Both the position numbers and the translations under genes were made by a program. The notes under the pieces are model-generated. The model was not told the DNA's origin. It saw only the letters and a program-made list of their open reading frames with translations, and searched no databases. Of a stretch of 6,409 bases of DNA, positions 1 to 5,601 are shown piece by piece (position 1 is the stretch's first letter; the number at the start of each line of letters is the position of its first letter). The stretch spans positions 1 through 6,409 of the forward strand of contig JAPOON010000718.1 in NCBI GenBank assembly GCA_026713405.1, in the 5' to 3' direction. The stretch is from Gammaproteobacteria bacterium (GTDB taxonomy: Bacteria; Pseudomonadota; Gammaproteobacteria; Pseudomonadales; Azotimanducaceae_A).

Positions 1-11
1 AGTACCGCCTC

Positions 12-40
12 TCGACACCCTCCCAAAAAGTTAGTAAAAT
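12..40 (+). promoter_or_regulatory. candidate sigma70-type promoter
   Basis: TCGACA at 12-17 (five of six to the consensus -35) and TAAAAT at 35-40 (five of six to the consensus -10) are separated by exactly 17 bases. The expected start point is about base 47. It reads rightwards into the inverted-repeat region and toward the MBL hydrolase gene. This is a pattern match only; the spacing and both hexamers are seen directly, the activity is inferred. Confidence 0.42.
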
Positions 41-53
41 CAACGGGTTGATT
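38..53. promoter_or_regulatory. perfect 7-2-7 dyad, operator candidate
   Basis: AATCAAC, two bases, then GTTGATT form a perfect interrupted palindrome. It begins in the last bases of the candidate -10 hexamer and covers the predicted transcription start, the classic place for a repressor site. A two-base gap is too short for a stable RNA loop, although a six-pair stem with a four-base loop is possible. On the minus strand the dyad is followed by a T-rich run, so a weak leftward terminator is the alternative reading. No regulator family is recognised. Confidence 0.35.
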
Positions 54-82
54 GGGGTGTGCCGTTGACGTGGAAGAAACAA

Positions 83-289
83 CGCCGGGTTTCGGAAAAG
101 AGTTCGCATGCGGGGCTTCCCTTTCGGCGCGTTAAGCTCGTCCAAACGCCTTGCGTACACCAAGACAAAGAGGCCGGTGCGCCGAAAGGGAAGTCCCGCA
201 TGCGAACTCGCTGCCCGGTGCAGGCGGTTGCTTCATAGATGCGAAAGAAACGATTAGGGAATTGTTCCATGCGAGTCCGGAACCCGGCG
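83..289. repeat. outer arms of a nested inverted repeat
   Basis: Bases 83-96 are complementary to 276-289 over 14 positions, with one exception (T92 against G280) that would still pair as G-U in RNA. These arms enclose the larger 31-bp inverted repeat. On the left only three bases (97-99) separate the outer and inner arms; on the right 66 bases (210-275) do. The result is a lopsided stem-on-stem layout, as expected of a structured RNA or of a palindrome that took a roughly 63-base insertion in its right arm. The right outer arm overlaps a self-complementary GC palindrome at 283-296, which would compete with this pairing. Confidence 0.4.
100..209. repeat. 31-bp inverted repeat with 48-base spacer
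   Basis: Bases 100-130 are the reverse complement of 179-209 over 31 positions. The one mismatch (G115 against T194) becomes a G-U pair in RNA, so a transcript could form an uninterrupted 31-pair hairpin with a 48-base loop (131-178). Each arm itself contains the palindrome CGCATGCG (105-112 and 197-204). There is no T-run after either arm, so it is not a standard intrinsic terminator. I see no target-site duplication and no transposase. A small foldback or MITE-like element, a structured regulatory RNA, or a protein-binding dyad are all possible. The repeat itself is certain; its role is unknown. Confidence 0.9.
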
Positions 290-335
290 CGCCGGGACGA
301 GGACGCGCAAGGAACCGAGCGCTCCAAGGCTCTGG

Positions 336-364
336 TTGGCGATTTGCATTATGTCAAATACAAA
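336..364 (+). promoter_or_regulatory. weak promoter candidate with dyad in the spacer
   Basis: TTGGCG at 336-341 and TACAAA at 359-364, each four of six to the sigma70 consensus, lie 17 bases apart in the only AT-rich stretch of the leader. The spacer and first -10 base contain ATTTG and CAAAT (342-346 and 355-359), a five-base dyad with an eight-base gap that could bind a regulator. Other -10-like hexamers follow at 378-383 (TATAAA) and 393-398 (TAAAAT) but lack good partners. This patch is the most likely alternative promoter for the MBL hydrolase, about 150 bases before its start codon. Confidence 0.25.
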
Positions 365-508
365 ACTCAAAAATACCTATAAATCAATGGGTTAAAATTT
401 GTTCCATGAAAGCAACACTAGCGAACGATGTGCCCGGTTAGACTGCGTCCAGGCTCGGATGCATGATGCTCGCTCCATGAGTGACCGCACCTCGCGGGTC
501 TGGATGGC

Positions 509-514
509 AAGGAG
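509..514 (+). promoter_or_regulatory. Shine-Dalgarno of the MBL hydrolase
   Basis: AAGGAG at 509-514 lies six bases before the ATG at 521 but only three before an in-frame GTG at 518. The spacing favours the ATG as the true start. Confidence 0.7.
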
Positions 515-520
515 ATCGTG

Positions 521-1975
521 ATGTCTCGCGTCTTGAAATGGCTGGGCGTACTGCTGCTCGGCATCCTGTTGGGGTACGGGTTGCGGGGCTCGGGCCTGTC
601 CCGGGTTATTGACGAACGCCGGGCCGAGATGACGGGCAACCTTGCGAGCGCCTATGTTGCCTCTCAATCCGAAGCGGACGAGCGGGCTAAAGTGAAGACC
701 GTCGCCGGCCTGCAGCAGATCGAAGTGGCAGTGGATCGGCCGGCGCCGGGCCTGTTCCGGGCTTCCGGAGTGGCCAATACCTTCCTGGTTCCGACGGAGG
801 GCGGAAACGTGCTGTTCGATACCGGGCTTGGAACCCAGTCCCCCAGGCACAAACGCCTTCTGCAGGAAGCGGCGCCCGGAGAGATCACGCACATCGTGCT
901 CTCCCACTCCCACGCCGACCACATCGGCGGCACCCGCTTCTGGCTGGCCGAGTTTCCCGATGCCAAGGTTGTCACTCATGCAAAGTTCCTGGAAGGCCAG
1001 CGCTATCTCGATGACCTCGAGCGTCATTTCTGGTCCAGAAACCGGCTGCTGTACGCCTTCATGCCGGAAGAGCCCCCGGAAGACAGCCCGTTCTCCTATG
1101 GCGGCGTCTCGCCGGACATCGAGGTGCCCGAGGGCGAAACCTACACCTTCACGGTGGGCGGCGTCCGCTTCGAGGCGATTGCCGCCGCGGGCGCCGAAGG
1201 TGACGACAACCTGGTGCTGTGGGTACCTGAGCGGCGCATGCTCTTCAGCGGCGATTTCTTCGGGCCACTGTTTCCCATGGTGCCGAACCTGTTCACGCTG
1301 CGCGGCGAGAAGTTCCGCGACCCGCTCGCCTACGCGCGCTCCCTCGACCGGCTGATCGGGCTGTCACCGGAAATGGTGCTGCCGAGTCACTTCGACCCCG
1401 TCTCCGGAGCCGACCGCATCCGCCGCGACATGCAGAAGATGCGCGATGCCACGCTGTACATTCACGACGAAACGCTGGCCGGCATGAACGCGGGCAAGTC
1501 GCTGTGGCAACTCATGCGCGAGGTGCGCCTGCCCCCGCAACTCGCCCTGAGCCAAGGCCACGGCAAGGTTTCCTGGAACGTACGCAGCATCTGGGAGCAC
1601 TACAGCACCTGGTTCCACTTCGAGTCGACCACGGAGCTCTACCCGTTCAGGATCCGGGAACTCTATCCCGACATTGCCAGCCTCGCCGGCGGGCCCGAAC
1701 CACTCGCCGCCAGGGCCTGGCAGCACCTGGACGCGGGCCAGCCGGAAGCCGCGCTGCACTGGGTCGAACTGGGCCTGGCGGATCAGCCCGCCCATGCCGG
1801 TTTGCTCAACGCAAGATTGAGCGCCCTTAACCAACTGCTCGACCGCGCCTACGAACAGGGCAGCAACTACAGCGAAACCGGTTGGCTGAAAAGCCGGATC
1901 GCCGCCACGCAAACCGCGCTGGCGGAAGCGCCGCCCGGTTATCAGGAATCACGGGAGGATGCCTCGGTGCGCTGA
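521..1975 (+). CDS. MBL-fold alkyl sulfatase-like hydrolase, exported or membrane-anchored
   Basis: This 484-residue protein is a metallo-beta-lactamase-fold hydrolase closest in layout to alkyl sulfatases (SdsA/BDS1 type), which cleave sulfate from alkyl sulfate esters using two zinc ions. A hydrophobic segment (about residues 6-20) suggests a signal anchor or signal peptide, so it likely acts in the periplasm; the protein has no cysteine. The metal motif HSHADH is at 129-134. E226, D245 and H290 follow in the right contexts (GAE, SGD, SHF). Their spacing, 19 and 45 residues, matches that of the SdsA1 ligands E280, E299 and H344 as I recall them, with Asp replacing the bridging Glu. NLFTLRG at 256-262 matches the sulfate-site segment of that family. 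Residues about 300-470 resemble the alkyl sulfatase dimerisation domain (KMRDATLYIHDE, KVSWNVRSIWEHY). The C-terminal SCP2-like domain of full-length SdsA1 is absent. The fold is certain; the sulfatase activity is likely but another ester substrate is possible. Confidence 0.87.
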   Translation: MSRVLKWLGVLLLGILLGYGLRGSGLSRVIDERRAEMTGNLASAYVASQSEADERAKVKTVAGLQQIEVAVDRPAPGLFRASGVANTFLVPTEGGNVLFDTGLGTQSPRHKRLLQEAAPGEITHIVLSHSHADHIGGTRFWLAEFPDAKVVTHAKFLEGQRYLDDLERHFWSRNRLLYAFMPEEPPEDSPFSYGGVSPDIEVPEGETYTFTVGGVRFEAIAAAGAEGDDNLVLWVPERRMLFSGDFFGPLFPMVPNLFTLRGEKFRDPLAYARSLDRLIGLSPEMVLPSHFDPVSGADRIRRDMQKMRDATLYIHDETLAGMNAGKSLWQLMREVRLPPQLALSQGHGKVSWNVRSIWEHYSTWFHFESTTELYPFRIRELYPDIASLAGGPEPLAARAWQHLDAGQPEAALHWVELGLADQPAHAGLLNARLSALNQLLDRAYEQGSNYSETGWLKSRIAATQTALAEAPPGYQESREDASVR

Positions 1976-2143
1976 CCCACCGCGCCAGGGCGCAGGAAAC
2001 GACCCGCATTCACCGATCACATCGTCGAGGCCATGCTCCATCCCGACGCGAAGGCTGTGACCGGGAGGGAACCTGGCTCACCTGACAACCTTATCCGCGA
2101 AACCGTGCTCCGGCCGCGCGGCCCCAGGGGCAGGTCCTCCGTC

Positions 2144-3751
2144 TCAGTTCGCCGTGCAAAGCCCTCCCAGGTACCAGCGCGTCTCGCAGTCGTAGACCAG
2201 CCGGCCGCGTTCGCCGTGCTGCATGTCCAGCACGCGCTTGATCGTCTCCGTGGGCGCCATGCCCTTAGCGGCTTCCGGCTGCAGCGTCTCCAGCGGTCGT
2301 GGGTAGGATGCCCAGTCCAGGGGCGCGCGCCAGCCCGGCGGCGGCGCCAGCGATGAGCGGGTTCCATGGATGGGGTACAGGGCGCGCCAGCGGCGGATGC
2401 GCTCGGCGTAGTCCTGCACCACGTCCGGATGGGCCGGGGCAAGGTTGCTGTACTCGTTCGGGTCTTCCCCGATCCGGAAGAGATGGTTGGTGACCGTGGT
2501 GGTCAGCTGATCCTGATCGACCTCCTGCACCAGCTTCCATTCCTGGTTGAATACCGTGATGTGAAACTGGCCGTAGATGGGTGTCTCGGAAACGAAGAAA
2601 ACATCGTCGGTGCGCGGCGCCGCGGCGCCGTCCGCAATCGCCGGCCAGAGGCTCGAGCCATCCCAGGGAAAGTGTTCGCCCGGCTCGATGCCCACCGCGT
2701 CCATGAGGGTGGGAAATACATCCATCACCGTCATGATCTGATCCATCCTGCCCGCGCCCGGCAGCCGCTCCGGCCACCGCATCAGGGACACCACGCGGAT
2801 GCCGCCCTCGAAGGTTTCGCCCTTGCCGCCGCGCAGCGGCGCGTTGTTGGCCCCGCCGACGGAATAGGCCGCGCCCCCGTTGTCACTGAAGAACAGCACC
2901 AGGGTGTTCTCCGCGATGCCTTCCTCATCGAGCGTATCGAGAACGTTACCGATGGCCTGGTCCATGGCATCCACCACGGCGGCGTAGGCGGGCCGGGCGC
3001 TGTCCCGCATCATGAGCCCGGAGATACGCCGGGTCTGGTCGGTGTAGTCGCTGCGCGCCGGCGGCAGGTCTGTCTCGATGTCGCGGTATTTTTCGATCAG
3101 CGCTTCGGGGGCTTCCAGCGGCGTGTGCGGGGCAAGGAACGGCATGTAGAGGAAGAAGGGCCGGTCCGGGTCGCGCTCGCGGATGTACCGGCTCGCCTCC
3201 CGGGCCAGGAGTTCCGTCTCGTAGCCCTCGTCGTCGATGGAGACGCCGTTCCGCTGAAAGTCCTTGCCGCCCTGGTTGGCGAACGGCGGGAAATAGCCCA
3301 CCTCGGTGTGCAGGTGGCCGTAAAAGTGCTCGAAGCCGCGCCGGTTGGGATGGTAGGTCTCCTGGGCGTGGCCGAGATGCCACTTGCCGACCATCGCGGT
3401 CTGGTAACCGGCATCCAGGAAAGCCTCGGGGAGAAAACGCTCGTCGGGGTGTATCCCGTTATTGCTCCAGGGCAGGATGACGGCGTAGGCGACACCCAGC
3501 CGGATGGGGTTGCGGCCCGTCATGAGCGCGGCGCGGGTCGGCGAGCAGATCGGCGTTGTGTAGAAGCGGTGCAGTTGCACGCCCTCGGCGGCGAGACGGT
3601 CGAGGCTCGGGGTGTCGATGTCGCCGCCGTGATACCCCACATCGGCCCAGCCGATATCGTCGGCCAGCATGATGATCACGTTGGGGCGCTCGGCGCCCTG
3701 GCCCGCGGCCGCCGCCAGCAACAGCGCCACGGCGCCAAGTACTCTGCCCAT
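2144..3751 (-). CDS. type I (formylglycine) sulfatase, periplasmic, arylsulfatase-like
   Basis: This 535-residue protein is a complete type I sulfatase, which hydrolyses sulfate esters with a calcium ion and a formylglycine made from cysteine. Residues 1-20 form a signal peptide, likely cut after the GQGA at 17-20, placing the enzyme in the periplasm. Metal-site Asp31 and Asp32 lie in LADDIGWAD; the modification site CSPTR is at 69-73, with Cys69 the nucleophile precursor. Other catalytic elements are GKWHLGH (122-128, with K123 and H125), APHTP with H209, FSDNGG (D290, N291) and LRGGKG with K310. The only other cysteines, 522 and 532, sit near the C terminus and could form a disulfide. An in-frame stop 15 bases upstream fixes the start at or after 3751; the ribosome site is weak (GGGAC). 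No maturase (FGE or anSME) is in the window, so one must be encoded elsewhere. The pattern around residues 86-145 resembles arylsulfatase B and related enzymes; the real substrate, aryl or sulfated glycan, cannot be read from the sequence. Confidence 0.95.
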   Translation of the reverse strand: MGRVLGAVALLLAAAAGQGAERPNVIIMLADDIGWADVGYHGGDIDTPSLDRLAAEGVQLHRFYTTPICSPTRAALMTGRNPIRLGVAYAVILPWSNNGIHPDERFLPEAFLDAGYQTAMVGKWHLGHAQETYHPNRRGFEHFYGHLHTEVGYFPPFANQGGKDFQRNGVSIDDEGYETELLAREASRYIRERDPDRPFFLYMPFLAPHTPLEAPEALIEKYRDIETDLPPARSDYTDQTRRISGLMMRDSARPAYAAVVDAMDQAIGNVLDTLDEEGIAENTLVLFFSDNGGAAYSVGGANNAPLRGGKGETFEGGIRVVSLMRWPERLPGAGRMDQIMTVMDVFPTLMDAVGIEPGEHFPWDGSSLWPAIADGAAAPRTDDVFFVSETPIYGQFHITVFNQEWKLVQEVDQDQLTTTVTNHLFRIGEDPNEYSNLAPAHPDVVQDYAERIRRWRALYPIHGTRSSLAPPPGWRAPLDWASYPRPLETLQPEAAKGMAPTETIKRVLDMQHGERGRLVYDCETRWYLGGLCTAN

Positions 3752-3784
3752 CGGTTTGTCCCGGTCTCATTGGAAAGGCGGGCG

Positions 3785-3813
3785 AATATGGCGGAACCGC
3801 GGATTTGCGTCAA
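3785..3813 (-). promoter_or_regulatory. candidate promoter of the sulfatase gene
   Basis: Reading leftwards, TTGACG (3813-3808, five of six to the -35 consensus) and CATATT (3790-3785, four of six to the -10 consensus) are separated by 17 bases. The predicted start lies about 25-30 bases before the sulfatase ATG. This would let the sulfatase be expressed apart from hyuAB. Pattern match only. Confidence 0.4.
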
Positions 3814-3838
3814 TTTGCCGGGTGTTGGCGCCGGCCGC

Positions 3839-3885
3839 GGGATCGGAGCGCGCCGCAGGGAATTCCTCCCGTCATGTTCGATCCC
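3839..3885. repeat. inverted repeat just after the hyuB stop codon
   Basis: GGGATCG (3839-3845) and CGATCCC (3879-3885) are perfect inverted copies, and the palindrome GGAATTCC (3859-3866) sits almost exactly on their shared axis. The dyad begins four bases after the hyuB stop and ends before the candidate sulfatase promoter. It has no T-run, so it is not a textbook intrinsic terminator. It might stabilise the hyuAB message or slow polymerase. Confidence 0.35.
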
Positions 3886-3889
3886 AGCC

Positions 3890-5527
3890 TCAATCAGGGC
3901 CGGGGGCGTCCGGCGACACAAGCCCCGCCTCCACGTCCGCCTCTTTGGCCTGCCTGTCCCTCTGTTCCGCATGGCCGATGCCCCCGCCTCCGGGTGTCTC
4001 GAGAACGAGAGTCGCGCCCGCCGGCACCAGGTCCTTGCCCTTGCCGCGCAAGTCCGGGCCGTCTTTCAGGTAAACCCGCCCGGGGCTGCCGTTTCCGCCG
4101 CCGTCCCTGCCCCGCGCGGGGAACCGCACCCGGTCGAACATCTTGGAGATGTAAAAGGGAGCGCCGCGGCGATGCCCGATCTCGATCACCTGTCCCAGCC
4201 CGCCCCGGTTGCGCCCCGGCCCGCCCGAATCCCGCCGGTATTCCTTGCGCCAGATCACCAGCGGCGAGGTCACCTCGTTGATCTCGGTCGGCGTGGTGCG
4301 CACACCGCTCGGGAAGGCGGTGGTTGCCAGCCCGTCCTTGCCGGGACGGGCGCCGGTACCGCCGTTGAATATGGGATTGATCACGAACTCCTCGCCGGGG
4401 AAGTTGTCCGCCGCACCCGCACCGAGAAACACCGGGTTCCAGATGCACGAGGCACCTTCCGCCGGCGCTTGCCCGGGCAGCGCCTGTTCGAGACAGCCCA
4501 GCACCACGTCCGGCAGCATCTGCCCGACCGCATGCCGCGCAGACACGGCGGACGGCGGCAGCGCATTGAGAATGGACCCCGGCGGCGCCGTCACCGTCAC
4601 GCAGCGCAGTGACCCGGCGTTGTTCGGAATCGTATTGCCCACCAGGCACCGCACGCCGAAGGTGGCGTAGGCCTGGGTATAGGGCAGGGGCACGTTGATG
4701 CCGAAGCCCGAAGCCGGCGACGAGCCGGCGAAGTCCACCGACAGCCGGTCACCGTCGATGTCCAGAGCGGCCGTCAGGTCCACGGGCGCATCGTAGCCAT
4801 CCACCCGCATGGCGTATTCGAAGCGGCCATCGGGCAGGGCTTCGATCTCCCGCCGCATCGCCGCCTCGGAGGTTTGCAGTATGGTGCGCCCCACTTCGTC
4901 AATGCCGTCCAACCCGAAATCGTCCAGGGTCTCGAGCAGACGGCGCCCGCCGCTGTCGTTGCAGGCGGCAAGCGAATACAGGTCACCCTCCGCCACGACC
5001 GGGTCGCGCACATTGGCGGCCAGAATGGAGAGCAGGGGTTCGTTGCGCTCGCCCGCGCGAAACAGGTGACCGATGGGGATGTTGAGGCCTTCCTCGAACA
5101 CCTGCAGGGCGTCCGGGCCGAACCCCCGGCCGCCCACATCGGCGATGTGGCTGGTGCTGGCGAACAGGGCGATGCACGTCCCCTCCCGGTATACCGGTGT
5201 GACCACCGTGAAGTCGTTGAGGTGGCCGGTTGCGTCCCAGGGATCGTTGGTCAACAGCACATCGCCCGGCGCGAGTTCGGCAAGCGGGTACTTCGCGAGA
5301 AACTTGCCAACCGATGCGGCCATCGCATTGACGTGCCCCGGCGTCCCCGTGACGGCCTGGGCGAGCATCGCACCGCGGGTGTCGAAGACGCCGGCCGAGA
5401 GGTCGCCGGCCTCCCGGACCACCGTCGAGAACGCGGTGCGCATCAGGGTCTGCGCCTGTTCCTCCACGATGGCCAGCAACCGGTTCCAGACCAGTTGGGT
5501 GCGGATCGGGTTCCCGTCACCCGGCAT
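3890..5527 (-). CDS. hyuB: hydantoinase B / oxoprolinase family subunit (HyuB)
   Basis: This 545-residue protein is a full-length HyuB-type subunit (family usual about 510-600). With HyuA it forms a cytoplasmic, ATP-dependent enzyme that opens cyclic amides such as hydantoins, 5-oxoproline or lactams; related pairs are carboxylases, so the substrate is open. Family landmarks seen: EAGDLSAGVFD (39-49), PGHVNAM (63-69), the motif with N94-D95-P96 leading to GHLNDF (101-106), and SHIADVGGRGFGPD with H127 and D130, the likely metal-site residues. EEGLNIPI, NVRDP and SARHAVGQMLPDV follow in the expected order, and the glycine-rich PGGGGIGHAEQRD closes the protein. The frame stays open upstream to 6160, but that stretch overlaps hyuA and lacks the family pattern. 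The ATG at 5527 has a good ribosome site and starts the protein where the family starts. It follows hyuA by 74 bases, a gap holding a five-pair hairpin (5566-5579), so the two are probably cotranscribed. Confidence 0.95.
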   Translation of the reverse strand: MPGDGNPIRTQLVWNRLLAIVEEQAQTLMRTAFSTVVREAGDLSAGVFDTRGAMLAQAVTGTPGHVNAMAASVGKFLAKYPLAELAPGDVLLTNDPWDATGHLNDFTVVTPVYREGTCIALFASTSHIADVGGRGFGPDALQVFEEGLNIPIGHLFRAGERNEPLLSILAANVRDPVVAEGDLYSLAACNDSGGRRLLETLDDFGLDGIDEVGRTILQTSEAAMRREIEALPDGRFEYAMRVDGYDAPVDLTAALDIDGDRLSVDFAGSSPASGFGINVPLPYTQAYATFGVRCLVGNTIPNNAGSLRCVTVTAPPGSILNALPPSAVSARHAVGQMLPDVVLGCLEQALPGQAPAEGASCIWNPVFLGAGAADNFPGEEFVINPIFNGGTGARPGKDGLATTAFPSGVRTTPTEINEVTSPLVIWRKEYRRDSGGPGRNRGGLGQVIEIGHRRGAPFYISKMFDRVRFPARGRDGGGNGSPGRVYLKDGPDLRGKGKDLVPAGATLVLETPGGGGIGHAEQRDRQAKEADVEAGLVSPDAPGPD

Positions 5528-5534
5528 CGGGTTG

Positions 5535-5540
5535 CTCCCC
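5535..5540 (-). promoter_or_regulatory. Shine-Dalgarno of hyuB
   Basis: On the minus strand GGGGAG lies seven bases before the ATG at 5527-5525. This decides the hyuB start against the longer open frame reaching to 6160 and against an upstream in-frame GTG. Confidence 0.65.
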
Positions 5541-5601
5541 GCGGAGCCTGAGCCGTGACCGGCAGGCACGCCGACGTGCGCCCGCGAACGCCTCGTGACC
5601 T

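Larger units (their letters stand above)
1..520. other. long non-coding leader region upstream of the MBL hydrolase
   Basis: This 520-base stretch has no convincing gene. Two frames of about 95 codons are open here (plus 151-441, minus 40-327). Each runs through both arms of a large inverted repeat, shows no domain-like pattern and lacks a clear ribosome site, so I treat both as chance. The stretch instead holds a promoter-like element with an overlapping dyad at its left end, a nested inverted-repeat structure over about 83-289, a perfect GC palindrome at 283-296, and an AT-rich patch at about 328-400 that stands out from the GC-rich surroundings. If transcription starts near base 47, the downstream gene would carry a leader of about 470 bases. 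Otherwise the left part may be an independent small RNA, with the gene promoter in the AT-rich patch. Confidence 0.6.

Noticed and set aside
100..209. Integron attC site, because GTTAAGC (131-137) fits the GTTRRRY core.
   Set aside because: The core lies in the loop instead of at the end of the palindrome, no matching RYYYAAC core pairs with it, and the arms are far more perfect than in attC sites. No integrase or cassette is present.
283..296. Perfect 14-bp palindrome CCCGGCGCGCCGGG as a terminator.
   Set aside because: No loop space and no following T-run. It may only compete with the outer arm of the nested repeat.
262..408. Direct repeat TTGTTCCATG at 262-271 and 399-408.
   Set aside because: Only ten bases, two copies, no shared flanks; plausible by chance.
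40..441. Two small frames, minus 40-327 (95 codons) and plus 151-441 (96 codons).
   Set aside because: Both pass through the arms of the inverted repeat, the plus one starts with TTG, neither has a convincing ribosome site, and no domain or export signal is visible.
518..520. GTG at 518 as the start of the MBL hydrolase.
   Set aside because: It would lie only three bases from AAGGAG, while the next codon, ATG at 521, has a normal six-base spacing.
1976..2143. Bidirectional terminator between the convergent genes; palindrome GGCCGCGCGGCC at 2112-2123.
   Set aside because: The palindrome has no room for a loop and no T-run follows on either strand. I see no other structure in this 168-base gap.
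2366..4612. A 748-codon open frame on the plus strand across the sulfatase and hyuB.
   Set aside because: The opposite strand encodes two proteins with complete catalytic motifs over the same bases, and this frame also crosses the gap between them. Its translation is rich in Arg, Gly and His with no domain pattern; it is a by-product of high GC at third positions.
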